The notes: a model not told the origin generated them from the letters alone. DNA of 64,000 nt from Vibrio astriarenae (GCF_010587385.1 NZ_CP047475.1:2976001-3040000), one strand, 5' to 3'. Shown: positions 1-10,888, counted from the stretch's first letter. Made by a program: numbers and translations.

Positions 1-84
1 GGCGAAGATGGCAATCGCTACCAGCACCTCGATCAGGGTGAAGCCGTGCTGTGTTGCTCTACGGTTCATCACTTTACGGGACAT
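1..84 (-). CDS. gspJ: Type II secretion minor pseudopilin GspJ (5' part only)
   Basis: The first 28 codons of a gene that runs off the left edge. The translation has a short basic leader ending in Gly14, followed by FTLIEVLVA, which is the prepilin peptidase cleavage site with Glu at mature position 5 and the hydrophobic stalk helix. It follows gspI and overlaps its end by 11 bp, the normal place for gspJ. An alternative start is the in-frame ATG at 69. GspJ is a minor pseudopilin that helps form the tip of the secretion pseudopilus in the inner membrane/periplasm. The family is certain from motif plus position. The rest of the protein cannot be judged. Confidence 0.85.
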   Translation of the reverse strand, partial: MSRKVMNRRATQHGFTLIEVLVAIAIFA

Positions 85-427
85 AGCTTCGCACCGTAAC
101 GACTGGTGAGCTGTCTTTGTTGGCTGCAACACTGACATCAAATGCTTTGAGTAAATTATCTGACGTCTTTACGGGTGCAACCTGCCAATACCAGGTTCGC
201 CCTGCCAGCTCTTCTGTGCCTTTTTGCGCTTTGAGCTTGCTTGGCTCTAGCATCACCTTCGCCATCTGGTTATCCACCACCATCGCAGCAAAGGTTTTCT
301 CTTCTAAATAGCTCAATGTATTAATGTGCTGGCTGACCGAACGAATAACCGCAATGGCGGCCGTGGCAAATATCGTCAATGCCACCAGCACTTCTAATAA
401 GGTCATGCCCGAAGATTTACGTTTCAT
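74..427 (-). CDS. gspI: Type II secretion minor pseudopilin GspI
   Basis: A 117-residue minor pseudopilin, the usual size for GspI. Residues 1-7 are a basic leader ending in Gly7, then MTLLEVLVAL with Glu at mature position 5, so it should be cleaved and N-methylated by the prepilin peptidase. One hydrophobic stalk helix is followed by a small periplasmic globular domain. In the family GspI nucleates the GspI-J-K tip complex that starts pseudopilus assembly. Its start overlaps the gspH stop (ATGA-type overlap) and its end overlaps the gspJ start, so the three are probably translationally coupled. Confidence 0.93.
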   Translation of the reverse strand: MKRKSSGMTLLEVLVALTIFATAAIAVIRSVSQHINTLSYLEEKTFAAMVVDNQMAKVMLEPSKLKAQKGTEELAGRTWYWQVAPVKTSDNLLKAFDVSVAANKDSSPVVTVRSYVP

Positions 428-1047
428 CGTTCATCTCCCGGCGCAGCTTCACCTGGTGCCAATCGATGAATCACACCGTTTTCCGCCACAATAATTCGCC
501 AGTTGTCATCATTGACCGGCTCATTGTTGGCAAGCACATGCAGGCTGAAAGGCGTAATCTCACCACTGGACAAAATAAAGATCTGTGGTGGGCGTGGTTT
601 GCGATCCTTTTCAACATCTGCAAACATATCTTCATCAAACAAGGAGCCAGGATTGAACAGGCTATCGTTGTTTGACCAAACATCACCACCAAGAGTCATC
701 TCCATCATCAAACTCTCTGGCAGAGTAATTTCATTCGCCATGCCATCAAGCTCCATCGCTTTCCAGCCATCATCACCCAAAGACATTAGGTGAATGCGAT
801 TCTGTTTTTCGTCTATGCGCAGGCCGTAGTTTTGCCCACTGAGCAACGCTTCGTCATTGAGCAGCTGTAGCTGCAGAAACAGGCGCTGACTCTCTTCTTT
901 CGCTTGATCTTCCGTTGAGCTGACAAAGGTAGAGATGACAGCAACCGCACTGACAGAAACCAGCACTAATACAAGAAGCAGCTCTAGTAGTGTAAAGCCA
1001 TTATGGCGATTCAACTTACTCGGATTTGAGGCAAAAAACACAATCAC
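424..1047 (-). CDS. gspH: Type II secretion minor pseudopilin GspH
   Basis: About 200 residues. The prepilin motif is NGFTLLELLLVL, with cleavage after Gly17 when counted from the GTG at 1047. GspH sits below the GspI-J-K tip in the pseudopilus. The start is uncertain: GTG at 1047, GTG at 1041 and TTG at 1014 are all in frame, and TTG 1014 gives a six-residue leader typical of pseudopilins. No strong ribosome binding site separates them. It follows gspG after a gap containing a strong hairpin and overlaps gspI at its end. Confidence 0.9.
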   Translation of the reverse strand: MIVFFASNPSKLNRHNGFTLLELLLVLVLVSVSAVAVISTFVSSTEDQAKEESQRLFLQLQLLNDEALLSGQNYGLRIDEKQNRIHLMSLGDDGWKAMELDGMANEITLPESLMMEMTLGGDVWSNNDSLFNPGSLFDEDMFADVEKDRKPRPPQIFILSSGEITPFSLHVLANNEPVNDDNWRIIVAENGVIHRLAPGEAAPGDER

Positions 1048-1057
1048 ACTCTGAAGG

Positions 1058-1083
1058 TTGGGGTAAGTAAAGACTTACCCCAA
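1058..1083 (-). other. Stem-loop between gspG and gspH
   Basis: An 11-bp perfect stem (arms 1058-1068 and 1073-1083) with a 4-base AAAG loop lies in the short gap between the gspG stop and the gspH start. On the transcribed strand it is not followed by a clear U run, so it is not a standard terminator. It could protect the 3' end of gspG mRNA or partly attenuate the downstream genes, which would suit the need for much more GspG than minor pseudopilins. That role is an inference. Confidence 0.6.
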
Positions 1084-1092
1084 ATAATCAAT

Positions 1093-1536
1093 TTATTGGA
1101 AATCTTGTAGATTCCAGTTACCGATATCGGCCGCAGCACCTTCGCCACCTTCTTGACCATCTGCACCTAAAGTGAAGATATCAATCGTGCCGTTATCGCC
1201 AGGGCTTAGGTATTGGTAATCATTACCCCATGGGTCTTTTGGTAGACGACGAATGTAGCCATTGTCACGGTAGTTGCGTGGCTCAGGGTTGCTTGGCTTA
1301 GTCACTAGCGCTTCTAGGCCTTGGTCTGTTGTTGGGTACACGCTATTATCTAGCTTGTACATATCAAGAGCGTTCTCCAGTGCAACGATGTCAGTGATCG
1401 CTTTCTGTTGGTCTGCTTTCTCTTTGTTACCAAGTAGGTTTGGCACAACAAAGCTTGCCAAGATACCTAGGATAACCACAACCACCATTACCTCTAGTAG
1501 GGTAAAGCCTGATTGTTTCTTTAGTTTGTTTCTCAT
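1093..1536 (-). CDS. gspG: Type II secretion major pseudopilin GspG
   Basis: The main subunit of the type II pseudopilus, 147 residues from the chosen start. The leader ends in Gly10 before FTLLEVMVVVVILGIL, with Glu at mature position 5. The C-terminal part has the family's calcium-binding region (DPWGNDYQY, then a DGQEGGEG segment). The ATG at 1536 is chosen because GGAG lies 7 bases upstream. A longer reading to 1563 would add nine residues without a ribosome site. It follows gspF and is followed by a hairpin that may keep its message stable. Confidence 0.95.
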   Translation of the reverse strand: MRNKLKKQSGFTLLEVMVVVVILGILASFVVPNLLGNKEKADQQKAITDIVALENALDMYKLDNSVYPTTDQGLEALVTKPSNPEPRNYRDNGYIRRLPKDPWGNDYQYLSPGDNGTIDIFTLGADGQEGGEGAAADIGNWNLQDFQ

Positions 1537-1622
1537 TTTTTTCTCCAAAAACAACACTATCAAGACCTGAGATAGGTCTGGAAATTCAAAATTCTTCCCA
1601 CAAAACGGAAAGAGAAAAATCG

Positions 1623-2846
1623 TTAGCCGCTCATTAGGTTGTTCATTTCTAGAATTGGCATCATGGTTGCCATCACGATGAACAACACCAACCCTGCCAT
1701 CAGGGCAATCAATACGGGGGTAAATATCCCAAGGGCAATGTTGACTGTGGACTCAAAGTTCGCATCTTGCGTATCCGCCGCTCGCGTCAACATCGACTCC
1801 AACTGACCACTTTGCTCACCACTGGCAATCATGTGTAACATCATCGGCGGGAACAGCTTGGTCTGGTCGAGTGCTTTACGCAGGCTCGCACCCTCACGCA
1901 CATTATCCGACGCAATAGTGACTTGCTGTTTAATAAAGTGGTTAGACATAACATCGACGGCGACTTTCATCCCCTCAAGGATTGGAATTGCACTGGATGT
2001 ACAAATCGACAGGGTACGAGCAAATCGTGCGGTATTCAGGCCTTTGCTGATTCGGCCTGCCATCGGCATTGAAACTATACGTTTATCCCATGCTAGGCGT
2101 ATGTTGGGTTTCGATAGAGCAAGCTTGGTGAGATAAACCAGCACAATAATGGCGACTAAAATGGCAACGCCCCACTCTTTGACAAAGTCACTTGATGCCA
2201 ATAAGAACTCGGTCGATGCAGGCAAATCTTGCCCCATCTGGATAAACTGACCAACAATCTCTGGCACAACCGCCGCAAGCAAAAAGGCAACGATACCGAT
2301 GGCAAAGACCACAAGCACCACTGGGTAAATCAGCGCTTGCTGGAGCTTAGAGCGCATCTTCTGACGGTTCTCAGCATAGTCCGCTAATCGCTCTAACACC
2401 GCATCCAAATGGCCTGATTTTTCACCGGCTGCCACCATTGAGCGGAACAGCTCATCAAAAATATGTGGGTAATCGGCCAAGCTGTCAGCTAAGGTATAAC
2501 CTTCGGTGACCTTTGAGCGTACTGCCGCTAGCATGTTTCGAATGCGCGGCTTTTCTGATTGTTCAGACACCGCCTTAAGACATTCTTCCAACGGCATACC
2601 CGATTGCACCAGCGTCGAAAGCTGGCGAGTGATCAGCGCAAGATCAGGCGTGCTGATACCACGCTGAAATGCTGGCTTTTTGGCTGACGATGACTTGCTC
2701 GACTTGCCGCGCGTTTCGGCAACTTCAACCGGGATTAAGCCCTGCTCTTTGAGACGAGCACGCACCTGACGGGCATTGTCGCCTTCGATAATGCCTTTTT
2801 TCTGTTTGCCTTTCGCATCCAGTGCCTTGTATTCAAACGCTGCCAT
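1623..2846 (-). CDS. gspF: Type II secretion inner-membrane platform protein GspF
   Basis: A polytopic platform protein of 407 residues, the normal length. It contains two repeated cytoplasmic T2SSF domains (about residues 70-190 and 270-395) and three hydrophobic segments near residues 170-195, 222-245 and 378-400. GspF sits at the centre of the inner-membrane platform and is thought to pass the motion of the GspE ATPase to the growing pseudopilus. The start codon touches the gspE stop (one-base overlap), so translation is likely coupled. Confidence 0.95.
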   Translation of the reverse strand: MAAFEYKALDAKGKQKKGIIEGDNARQVRARLKEQGLIPVEVAETRGKSSKSSSAKKPAFQRGISTPDLALITRQLSTLVQSGMPLEECLKAVSEQSEKPRIRNMLAAVRSKVTEGYTLADSLADYPHIFDELFRSMVAAGEKSGHLDAVLERLADYAENRQKMRSKLQQALIYPVVLVVFAIGIVAFLLAAVVPEIVGQFIQMGQDLPASTEFLLASSDFVKEWGVAILVAIIVLVYLTKLALSKPNIRLAWDKRIVSMPMAGRISKGLNTARFARTLSICTSSAIPILEGMKVAVDVMSNHFIKQQVTIASDNVREGASLRKALDQTKLFPPMMLHMIASGEQSGQLESMLTRAADTQDANFESTVNIALGIFTPVLIALMAGLVLFIVMATMMPILEMNNLMSG

Positions 2847-4330
2847 TAGCCTTCCTTAGTGACACGCAGCACTTCTTCAAGCGACGTCTTCCCTTGAAGT
2901 ACTTTATTCAAACCGTCCTGGCGAATACTTGGGGTATGTTGACGAACGCATTTTTCAATCGATTGCTCACCCGCTTCACTGTGGATCAACTCCTGAACCT
3001 GCTCATCCACCAACAATAACTCGTGGATACCGGTACGACCGCGATAGCCCTTGTTGTTACAGTGTTCGCAACCATTCGGGCGGTAAAGGGTCAGCTCTTC
3101 CTCTGCTGGCACGCCAAACCATTTCTTCTGCTCATTGTCTGCCTGATAAGGGGTCTTACAGTCGTTGCACAGAGTACGAACCAGACGCTGCGCAAGAACG
3201 CCAAGTAAGGAAGATGAGATGAGGAATGGCTCAATGCCCATATCACGCAGACGAGTAATCGCACCCACCGCAGTGTTGGTGTGCAGAGTCGACATCACCA
3301 AGTGACCGGTCAGTGAGGCTTGAACACCAATTTGCGCAGTTTCCAAGTCACGGATTTCACCCACCATCACCACATCTGGGTCTTGACGCAAAATCGCACG
3401 CAAACCACGAGCGAAGGTCATATCCACTTTAGGGTTAACCTGAGTTTGACCGATACCATCGATATCGAATTCGATTGGGTCTTCAACCGTTAAGATATTA
3501 CTTTCGCTGCTATCGAGCTCTTGTAGGCCCGCATACAAGGTGGTTGATTTACCAGAACCCGTTGGGCCTGTAACTAGGATAATGCCGTGTGGACGGCCGA
3601 TGATATTGCGGAAGTTTTCGTGTGTCGCAGGTGTCATGCCCAAACTATGAAGGTCGAGACGGGTCGCGTTTTTATCAAGAAGACGCATTACCACACGCTC
3701 ACCGTGTGAAGATGGCATAGTGGAGACACGCACATCGACGGCGCGGCCACCGATACGCAGTGAGATACGACCATCTTGCGGCACGCGTTTCTCTGCAATA
3801 TCGAGTTTCGCCATCACCTTCACACGTGATACGAGTAGCGGCGCAAGCTTGCGGCTCGGCGCTAAGATATCGCGCAGTACCCCATCGACACGGAAGCGTA
3901 TCGACAGAGATTTCTCGAAGGTTTCGATATGAATATCCGACGCACCCTCTTTGATCGCCTCACTGAGCATGGCGTTAATCAATTTGATGATCGGTGCATC
4001 GTCTTCTGATTCGAGCAAGTCTTCATCTTGTGGCAGTTCTTCTGCCAGTGAGAAGAAGTCATCACTGTCGGCACCAATGTCTTCCATCAACTGACGCGCT
4101 TCGCTCGAGTCACGTTGGTAGACTTGGGTCAGTTTGGTATCAAAGGCTTCTTTACTCATCGATTGCAGAGTAAAGGCGCGTGGTGACACGCGCTGCACTT
4201 CCAGCAACGCGCTCATTGAGATTGGCTCTAAATGGTAGAGAACACTACCCTCTTCGCCATGCTCCAACACCATTTGAAAACGGTTGGCAAAGCTAAACGG
4301 CAGGCGGTGATGAATAACCTCTGCTTCCAT
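2846..4330 (-). CDS. gspE: Type II secretion ATPase GspE
   Basis: A cytoplasmic secretion ATPase of 494 residues. Visible features are an N-terminal GspL-binding domain, Walker [10 protein letters not shown] at 255-263, the Asp box and Walker B region ([12 protein letters not shown]), the His box, and a tetracysteine zinc element (CNDC...CEHC) near residues 390-430. It powers pseudopilus extension. Its stop overlaps the gspF start and its start abuts the gspD stop, consistent with one operon read gspC to gspJ. Confidence 0.96.
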   Translation of the reverse strand: MEAEVIHHRLPFSFANRFQMVLEHGEEGSVLYHLEPISMSALLEVQRVSPRAFTLQSMSKEAFDTKLTQVYQRDSSEARQLMEDIGADSDDFFSLAEELPQDEDLLESEDDAPIIKLINAMLSEAIKEGASDIHIETFEKSLSIRFRVDGVLRDILAPSRKLAPLLVSRVKVMAKLDIAEKRVPQDGRISLRIGGRAVDVRVSTMPSSHGERVVMRLLDKNATRLDLHSLGMTPATHENFRNIIGRPHGIILVTGPTGSGKSTTLYAGLQELDSSESNILTVEDPIEFDIDGIGQTQVNPKVDMTFARGLRAILRQDPDVVMVGEIRDLETAQIGVQASLTGHLVMSTLHTNTAVGAITRLRDMGIEPFLISSSLLGVLAQRLVRTLCNDCKTPYQADNEQKKWFGVPAEEELTLYRPNGCEHCNNKGYRGRTGIHELLLVDEQVQELIHSEAGEQSIEKCVRQHTPSIRQDGLNKVLQGKTSLEEVLRVTKEG

Positions 4331-6351
4331 TACTTCGCTTCCATTTGATCGATCAGAGCTTGCAGCTCTGGTGCATGTTGTCGAGGCTGATTGAACTCTG
4401 GAAGAACAGGAATATGCTCATCATCCATCAGCTTCAAGCCTTGTTCTGCTTTCAGTAGTTGCTCTGCACGGATGTAGTTGTACTTGCGCTGAGAGATACC
4501 ATCAGCTGTCATACCGTCACGGATAATGGTTGGTTTGATAAACACCATTAGGTTACGTTTCTCTGTTTGCGTGCTGGTCGATTTAAACAGTTGGCCAAGG
4601 TAAGGAATATCGCCAAGTAGTGGTACTTTTGACTCACTCTCTAGTGCTCGCTCATCAATCAAACCACCCAATACAATCATTTGGCCATCATCGACCATGA
4701 CTGAGGTATTGATTTGACGCTTAGCAAAGCGCACATCGACGGCGCCATTGGCACCCAGTACGTTTGACACTTCTTGCTCAATGTTGAGCTGAACCGAGTT
4801 ACCTTCATTGATTTGAGGTACAACCTTGAGCTTAATACCCACTTCCTTTCGATCGACGGTTTGGAATGGGTTGTCGTTGTTGGAGCCAGCAGTAGAACCG
4901 GTCACAACCGGAACCTCTTCACCAACAATAAACGACGCTTCGCCATTATCCATCACTGTGATGCTTGGAGAAGATAGAATGTTAGAGTGAGAATCGGATG
5001 AAACGGCACTAATCAGGGCTGTCCAATCCCCCATAACAATACTCATTGCAGCACCATTGACGCCTGACAATGCAGCAGCCAGAGTGGTGTAGTCGCCTGG
5101 GTTTGTTTTTTCGATTTGAACAGGGTTACCGTCTGAGTCAAAGGTATAGTCGATCGTTGTTGTATCTTTCGCTTCCTCTAGACCCACCATCACACTACCA
5201 ATAGATGCACCCGTGTTGCCATATTGAATCATGGCGCCGGTTTCTAGGTTACCCCATTGCACACCAAGGTTGATGCCATCACCTTCTGACATTTCAACAA
5301 TCAGGGCTTCAATCAAAACTTGAGCACGACGAATATCTAGTTGAGCAACAACCTCTTGCAGTGCGTTCATGATATCTGGCGGCGCAGTCATTACCAATGC
5401 ATTGGTGTGAGGGTGAGCGGCAATCGTCACTTCACCACGCGCACTTGAAGAGCTGCTACCTTGACCTGCAGATTTTTCTGCTTGAAGGTTATCAGAGACG
5501 CCACGCAGGACATCCACAAGCTCTTCTGCTTTAGCATACTTGAGGTAAACCACGCGGTTATTACCTTTGCTTGCCATCTCAATATCAAGCTGCTTAATAA
5601 GGCGCTTTAGCTGCGCGCGGACTTTAGGATCGCCAGAGATAAGAATCGAGTTAGTACGATCATCCGCCACCAGCTTTGGCTGCATGTTCGGTGGCGTGTT
5701 TTTCGCATCGGTGGTTTTATTCAACGCTTCAACGATACGCACCATTTCGGCAGCGGATGCGTTTTTAAGGTCAACAATTTCAATCTCTTTGTCGCCCGCT
5801 TGGTCTACTCGCTTGATGATTTCAGCCAGGCGGTTTACTACCGCGGCGCGGCCCGTAATCAAGATGATGTTTGCAGGATCGTAGTGAACCACGTTACCCG
5901 CACCTGCATTATCGTTTAGCTGACGCAGCAAAGGAGAAAGTTCACGCACTGAAACATTACGTACTGCAACAACGCGTGTCACGACGCTATCACCGGCGGC
6001 ACTGTCATCACCGACAACCGGGATGGCCGAGGTTTTCGCATCTTTAGCCTTAATGACCTTTAGAATACCGTTGTCCATCTCGACAACAGCAAAGCCATAA
6101 ACCTCCAATACGTTCAAGAAGAAGCTGTAGTACTGCTCTTCTGTCAACATATCGTAGCTACGTACGTCCACCTTACCTCGAACAGAAGGGTCGACAATAA
6201 TGGTTTTCTCAAGGTTGCGACCTACTATATTGATGAACTCTTGTATGTCAGTGCCTTTAAAACTTGCACTAAAGTCTTCAGCTAGAACGGGCGTTGTTGT
6301 TAACAAGCTTCCTGCCAGTAGCCAAGCACTTTTCTTAAGCCAATGCTTCAC
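4330..6351 (-). CDS. gspD: Type II secretion outer-membrane secretin GspD
   Basis: A 673-residue outer-membrane channel protein. A signal peptide of about 24 residues ends at VLAED. The periplasmic N0-N3 domains follow (about residues 25-330), then the C-terminal secretin domain with the conserved [14 protein letters not shown] segment and a short S domain. A Ser/Gly-rich linker in N3 ([14 protein letters not shown]) is seen in Vibrio secretins. It forms the multimeric gate through which folded exoproteins leave. gspC lies directly upstream and its HR domain binds GspD N0. Confidence 0.96.
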   Translation of the reverse strand: MKHWLKKSAWLLAGSLLTTTPVLAEDFSASFKGTDIQEFINIVGRNLEKTIIVDPSVRGKVDVRSYDMLTEEQYYSFFLNVLEVYGFAVVEMDNGILKVIKAKDAKTSAIPVVGDDSAAGDSVVTRVVAVRNVSVRELSPLLRQLNDNAGAGNVVHYDPANIILITGRAAVVNRLAEIIKRVDQAGDKEIEIVDLKNASAAEMVRIVEALNKTTDAKNTPPNMQPKLVADDRTNSILISGDPKVRAQLKRLIKQLDIEMASKGNNRVVYLKYAKAEELVDVLRGVSDNLQAEKSAGQGSSSSSARGEVTIAAHPHTNALVMTAPPDIMNALQEVVAQLDIRRAQVLIEALIVEMSEGDGINLGVQWGNLETGAMIQYGNTGASIGSVMVGLEEAKDTTTIDYTFDSDGNPVQIEKTNPGDYTTLAAALSGVNGAAMSIVMGDWTALISAVSSDSHSNILSSPSITVMDNGEASFIVGEEVPVVTGSTAGSNNDNPFQTVDRKEVGIKLKVVPQINEGNSVQLNIEQEVSNVLGANGAVDVRFAKRQINTSVMVDDGQMIVLGGLIDERALESESKVPLLGDIPYLGQLFKSTSTQTEKRNLMVFIKPTIIRDGMTADGISQRKYNYIRAEQLLKAEQGLKLMDDEHIPVLPEFNQPRQHAPELQALIDQMEAK

Positions 6352-6389
6352 GGTGTACTCCTAGATCTGAGCGGTTGCTGACTCAGGGT

Positions 6390-7313
6390 TTAAAACTGTA
6401 TATAGACATCGTACGGCTGGCCATCACGCTCTACCGTGAGGCTCAACTCGGATAAATTGCCGATATCTTGAAAAATTTGACCCATCGCCGCTGGATCGGT
6501 TAGGTCTTGTCCATTGAGTTGCGTGGCAATATCGCCATTTTGCAAACCAATCGACTCAAATAGTTCTCGGTCCTTGCCTGGACTCAAGCGATAACCCACG
6601 ACATCGCCATCGCGTTTCACCTGCGACATGCGAACATATTGGAAGAGTTGTTGCGGATCTTGCGAAATTTCCTGTTGAATCTGCTCCAAACGGCCGGAAT
6701 CTGGCTCTGGTGCAGCAGCTTGGCGAGATTGTACAGGATTTGCAGCAGGAGATTGTGAACGTTTTGCGTAATCTATCCCGTCGAGCATTAATGTTTCATC
6801 ACGGCCTGCATTTTCGATGATGACGCGATCTACTAATACCGCTTTAAGTTTCGCGCGAGTGCCTTCAATAACCTCATCCAAACCATAGGTGGCTTGTTGA
6901 CCGCGGTTGGCAATAACCGCAAGGCTCTTATTACCGTTACTGCTCGCCACAACGCCAACAAGAGTTAGGTTAAGTTTGGTTTTCGGCGCATCAGTGACCA
7001 CTGGCTGCTGGCGCTCGACTGGAGCCGCATCCGCTTGGTAACGACCGAACCAATGGGCGTTATGTACATCAGAGAGATCGATAGAAGAAAGATTAGAGTC
7101 GCCGCTGGTTGAAACCTGCCCTGCACGCCATGGGGTTATCTCCGTTTCTGGCTCTAGTAGCATCCAAACCATCTTGCCTAACAACCAGGCCGAAGCAGAC
7201 AGCAAAATAATAACGAGCAGCATACTCATGCGCTGCTGATGCTGTTTAAGAAGATTCAGTAATGACTGTCCATCAAAACGAGTCAAATTGAAGGCATTTG
7301 TCGCCAAACCCAT
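6390..7313 (-). CDS. gspC: Type II secretion inner-membrane protein GspC
   Basis: First gene of the operon. It has a short cytoplasmic tail, one transmembrane helix (LLVIILLSASAWLLGKMVWML), a Pro/Gln-rich linker, the periplasmic HR domain (NLTLVGVVASSNGNKSLAVI region) that contacts GspD, and a C-terminal PDZ domain ending in DVYIQF as in Vibrio EpsC. The ATG at 7313 is preferred because a TATAAT box lies just upstream at 7342-7347. It has an AAGGA one base away, which is tight, so the start may move. A GTG at 7364 would extend it by 17 residues. Confidence 0.9.
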   Translation of the reverse strand: MGLATNAFNLTRFDGQSLLNLLKQHQQRMSMLLVIILLSASAWLLGKMVWMLLEPETEITPWRAGQVSTSGDSNLSSIDLSDVHNAHWFGRYQADAAPVERQQPVVTDAPKTKLNLTLVGVVASSNGNKSLAVIANRGQQATYGLDEVIEGTRAKLKAVLVDRVIIENAGRDETLMLDGIDYAKRSQSPAANPVQSRQAAAPEPDSGRLEQIQQEISQDPQQLFQYVRMSQVKRDGDVVGYRLSPGKDRELFESIGLQNGDIATQLNGQDLTDPAAMGQIFQDIGNLSELSLTVERDGQPYDVYIQF

Positions 7314-7341
7314 GTCCTTATTACAATTAAATTGGAGCGGT

Positions 7342-7347
7342 ATTATA
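7342..7347 (-). promoter_or_regulatory. Putative -10 box of the gsp operon
   Basis: A perfect TATAAT on the minus strand, about 30 bases before the preferred gspC start. No convincing -35 hexamer is visible at the right spacing, so this is a weak call made mainly from position. Confidence 0.35.
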
Positions 7348-7490
7348 GATACTAAATATTTCACTATATCATATACGCAAACTTCAAACGCTTTTTTGTT
7401 CTTTACAAACCATTACACCTTGAAAAAGTGCGACCGCGCTACCATTGTGTGTGTGATTCATAAATTAATGGTAGGAGAAAACAAGCCAAT

Positions 7491-7898
7491 ATGGGTTCCA
7501 ACAACACACGCAACGACCAAAGTGAACAAGCAGTACGTCTCGACAAATGGCTGTGGGCAGCCCGCTTTTACAAGACACGCTCAATCGCTCGCAATATGAT
7601 CGATGGTGGTAAAGTGCACTACAATGGTCAACGCAGCAAACCAAGTAAGGTTGTTGAAGTGGGAGCCACTATTGCCTTGCGCCAAGGTCACGAAGAGAAA
7701 ACTGTCGTGATTGAACGTATCTCTGACCAACGTCGCGGCGCGCCTGAAGCGCAAACGCTGTACAGCGAAACCTCGGAGAGTGTCGAAAAACGTGAAAGTA
7801 ACGCAATGCAGCGTAAGCTACACGCACACAACCCGAGCCCTGACCGACGCCCTGATAAAAAGCAGCGTCGCGATATCATTAAGTTTAAACACCAATAA
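7491..7898 (+). CDS. hslR: Heat shock protein 15, ribosome-associated S4 protein
   Basis: A 135-residue basic protein with an N-terminal S4 RNA-binding domain ([18 protein letters not shown], residues 12-29) and a lysine/arginine-rich tail, matching Hsp15. In the family it binds free 50S subunits that still carry nascent peptidyl-tRNA after heat shock and helps recycle them. It lies 16 bases before hslO and is probably cotranscribed with it. It diverges from gspC. Confidence 0.93.
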   Translation: MGSNNTRNDQSEQAVRLDKWLWAARFYKTRSIARNMIDGGKVHYNGQRSKPSKVVEVGATIALRQGHEEKTVVIERISDQRRGAPEAQTLYSETSESVEKRESNAMQRKLHAHNPSPDRRPDKKQRRDIIKFKHQ

Positions 7899-7914
7899 GC
7901 TGGAGCTTCCTTCT

Positions 7915-8796
7915 ATGGCAAACAATGTTTTAAATCGCTACCTATTTGAAGACCTTTCTGTACGTGGCGAGTTGGTACAAATGGATGATGCATACCAACA
8001 GATTATCTCTAGCAAGGAATACCCAGCGCCACTAAAAACGCTATTGGGTGAGCTACTGGTTTCAACCACTCTACTGACAGCGACGCTGAAGTTTGAAGGC
8101 TCTATCACTATCCAGCTTCAAGGTGATGGCCCTGTCTCTCTGGCTGTGATTAACGGTGACCACGATCAGAAAGTGCGTGGTGTCGCGCGCTGGGAAGGCG
8201 ATATTGCGGATGACGCAAGCCTGCATGACATGATGGGTAAAGGTTACCTAGTGATCACCATCGACCCGAAAAAAGGCGAGCGCTACCAAGGTGTGGTGGG
8301 CCTAGAGGGTGACAACCTAACAGAAGTGATCGAAAACTACTTCGCAAACTCTGAGCAGCTAAAGACGCGTCTTTGGATTCGCACTGGCGAGCTAGAAGGC
8401 AAAGCGCACGCTGCTGGTATGCTGATTCAGGTAATGCCAGACGGAACAGGCACACCAGATGACTTCGAGCACCTAGAACAGCTGACTAACACAGTAAAAG
8501 ACGAAGAGTTATTCACTCTTGAAGCGCAAGAGCTACTATATCGTCTATACAACCAAGAGAAGGTTCGTCTGTTTGAACCTCAGCCAGTTGAGTTCTTCTG
8601 TGGTTGTTCTCGTGAGCGTAGCGGCTCTGCGATCGTAACGTTAGATCGCGCTGAAGTAGATGACATCCTAGCAACGGAAGGGAGTATCGCTCTTCACTGT
8701 GACTACTGTGGCAGCAATTACTCCTTTGATTCAGCTCAAGTAGCAGAACTTTTCGCTGAAGCAACGGGTGGTAAAGGTAGCGACACCATCCATTAA
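7915..8796 (+). CDS. hslO: Redox-regulated chaperone Hsp33
   Basis: A 293-residue holdase chaperone, the same size as the E. coli protein. The zinc-binding redox switch is complete: C229-x-C231 and C262-x-x-C265. On oxidation these four cysteines form disulfides and activate the chaperone. The ATG at 7915 is used because GGAG sits 9 bases upstream and the family N-terminus begins here. The frame stays open back to 7711, but that part overlaps hslR and is not family-like. A strong terminator follows. Confidence 0.95.
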   Translation: MANNVLNRYLFEDLSVRGELVQMDDAYQQIISSKEYPAPLKTLLGELLVSTTLLTATLKFEGSITIQLQGDGPVSLAVINGDHDQKVRGVARWEGDIADDASLHDMMGKGYLVITIDPKKGERYQGVVGLEGDNLTEVIENYFANSEQLKTRLWIRTGELEGKAHAAGMLIQVMPDGTGTPDDFEHLEQLTNTVKDEELFTLEAQELLYRLYNQEKVRLFEPQPVEFFCGCSRERSGSAIVTLDRAEVDDILATEGSIALHCDYCGSNYSFDSAQVAELFAEATGGKGSDTIH

Positions 8797-8832
8797 TTTG
8801 CTCTAACAATAAAGCACATAAAATACGTACTA

Positions 8833-8858
8833 GACCAGCCTTATGGCTGGTCTTTTTT
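8833..8858 (+). terminator. Rho-independent terminator after hslO
   Basis: Perfect 8-bp stem GACCAGCC/GGCTGGTC with a TTAT loop followed by six T residues, 37 bases after the hslO stop. Confidence 0.9.
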
Positions 8859-9129
8859 ATGCCTGCAGTTCATGAAAACCCCTGCCTGCATCACAATTTA
8901 ATTTAACTTTATTTTTACAATTTATTAATAATAGACCTATAGCGCAAACCTTTCAGTTAACGATAGAATATTTCAACCAGCTTGTGATGTAGGCACAAAA
9001 ACCACAAAAAATTGGTGGATAATTTTTGAGCTATCTCCCTGTTTTAACCCCGTCGCGTTGCTAGCATGGTGGACAGATTAAAATAAAAACACTCTTACAA
9101 AATCCCTACACTTCTTAAAAGGAGCACCT
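8859..9129 (+). other. AT-rich leader region of pckA
   Basis: About 270 bases without a gene between the hslO terminator and pckA. It is AT-rich and should contain the pckA promoter, but no -10/-35 pair or known operator is convincing. The only clear element is the ribosome site AGGAG just before the pckA ATG. Confidence 0.5.
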
Positions 9130-10755
9130 ATGACTGTTATGGAACATACAAAGGCTGCAACACTCGATCTTTCCAAATACGGACTTGTTGGCGTTAAAGA
9201 GATTGTTCGCAATCCCAGTTACGACCAGCTGTTCGCAGAGGAAACTCGCCCAGAATTAGAAGGTTTTGAAAAAGGCACAGTGACTGAATTAGGCGCTGTT
9301 GCTGTCGACACGGGTATCTTTACCGGGCGTTCGCCGAAAGACAAATACATTGTCAAAGACGATTCAACGCGCGATACCATGTGGTGGTCAGATCAAGGTA
9401 AGAATGATAATAAGCCAATCTCAACAGAGGTCTGGCGTGATCTAAAACAACTGGTGACTGAAGAACTATCAGGTCAACGCCTGTTCGTTATCGACGGTTA
9501 CTGTGGTGCAAACCCAGATACTCGCCTAAGTGTGCGTATCATTACAGAAGTGGCTTGGCAGGCTCACTTTGTTAAAAATATGTTTATTCGCCCAACAGAA
9601 GCAGAGCTGCAAAACTTCGAGCCTGACTTTGTTGTCATGAACGGCGCGAAGACAACCAATCCGAAGTGGCAAGAGCATGGTCTGAACTCTGAAAACTTCA
9701 TTGCCTTCAACTTAACAGAGCGCATGCAGATTATCGGCGGTACTTGGTACGGCGGTGAGATGAAAAAAGGCATGTTCGCGATGATGAACTACCTGTTGCC
9801 ATTGAAAGGTATTGCATCAATGCACTGCTCGGCAAACGTCGGTGAAGAGGGCGATGTCGCGGTATTCTTCGGCCTATCGGGCACAGGTAAAACCACGCTA
9901 TCGACGGATCCAAAACGCCAGCTTATTGGTGATGATGAACACGGTTGGGACGACGACGGTATCTTCAATTTTGAAGGTGGCTGTTACGCGAAGACGATTC
10001 GTCTATCTAAAGAAGCTGAGCCAGATATTTATAACGCTATCCGCCGTGACGCTCTACTCGAGAATGTCACCGTGCGTAACGATGGCTCTATCGATTTCGA
10101 TGATGGTTCGAAAACAGAGAACACTCGTGTTTCTTACCCAATCCATCATATCGACAATATCGTTAAACCGGTGTCTAAAGCTGGGCATGCTCAGAAGGTT
10201 ATTTTCTTAACAGCAGATGCATTTGGTGTCTTACCACCTGTGGCGAAGCTCACTCCTGAGCAAACCAAGTACCACTTCCTATCAGGCTTTACCGCTAAAC
10301 TGGCAGGTACAGAACGTGGCATTACTGAGCCAACACCCACCTTCTCTGCCGCATTCGGCGCTGCGTTCTTGACGCTGCACCCAACGCAATATGCAGAAGT
10401 GCTAGTGAAACGTATGGAAGCCGCTGGAGCAGAGGCTTACCTAGTCAATACAGGCTGGAATGGCACGGGTAAACGTATCTCTATCCAAGATACACGCGGT
10501 ATCATTGACGCTATCCTTAATGGCTCAATTGATGACGCTGAAACTCAGCAAATCCCAATCTTCAACCTTGAAGTTCCATTGGATCTTCCTGGTGTTGATA
10601 AAGACATCCTAGATCCACGTGAAACCTATGTAGACCCACTACAGTGGGAAAGCAAAGCGGAAGATCTCGCACAGCGCTTTATCAATAACTTTGTTCAATA
10701 CACTGACAACGACGAAGGCAAATCACTGGTTGCGGCTGGTCCACAACTCGATTGA
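9130..10755 (+). CDS. pckA: ATP-dependent phosphoenolpyruvate carboxykinase
   Basis: A 541-residue cytoplasmic enzyme that converts oxaloacetate and ATP to phosphoenolpyruvate, CO2 and ADP in gluconeogenesis. The kinase P-loop GLSGTGKTT spans residues 248-256. The substrate loop TGRSPKDKY (residues 65-73) and the metal-site segment around GDDEHGWDD are also present. Length matches E. coli Pck. An AGGAG site precedes the ATG, and an intrinsic terminator follows. It is monocistronic. Confidence 0.97.
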   Translation: MTVMEHTKAATLDLSKYGLVGVKEIVRNPSYDQLFAEETRPELEGFEKGTVTELGAVAVDTGIFTGRSPKDKYIVKDDSTRDTMWWSDQGKNDNKPISTEVWRDLKQLVTEELSGQRLFVIDGYCGANPDTRLSVRIITEVAWQAHFVKNMFIRPTEAELQNFEPDFVVMNGAKTTNPKWQEHGLNSENFIAFNLTERMQIIGGTWYGGEMKKGMFAMMNYLLPLKGIASMHCSANVGEEGDVAVFFGLSGTGKTTLSTDPKRQLIGDDEHGWDDDGIFNFEGGCYAKTIRLSKEAEPDIYNAIRRDALLENVTVRNDGSIDFDDGSKTENTRVSYPIHHIDNIVKPVSKAGHAQKVIFLTADAFGVLPPVAKLTPEQTKYHFLSGFTAKLAGTERGITEPTPTFSAAFGAAFLTLHPTQYAEVLVKRMEAAGAEAYLVNTGWNGTGKRISIQDTRGIIDAILNGSIDDAETQQIPIFNLEVPLDLPGVDKDILDPRETYVDPLQWESKAEDLAQRFINNFVQYTDNDEGKSLVAAGPQLD

Positions 10756-10784
10756 TTCTAATAAAAACTGATAACTAGCTTACA

Positions 10785-10810
10785 AGCCCTTCTTTTGAAG
10801 GGCTTTTTTT
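10785..10810 (+). terminator. Rho-independent terminator after pckA
   Basis: Stem AGCCCTTC/GAAGGGCT with a TTTT loop and a following T run, about 30 bases after the pckA stop. Confidence 0.9.
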
Positions 10811-10888
10811 GTTGCCGTCATGATTAAACTGTTCCAAGCTATAGCATGTGCTATCAACTCAGCCGTTAATCACACAAGGATGCCGTGA

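Noticed and set aside
7711..7914. N-terminal extension of hslO
   Set aside because: It overlaps hslR in another frame and is absent from the family; a good ribosome site precedes 7915.
8981..8998. CRP-like TGTGATGTAGGCACAA before pckA
   Set aside because: The second half-site is offset by one base and only half matches.
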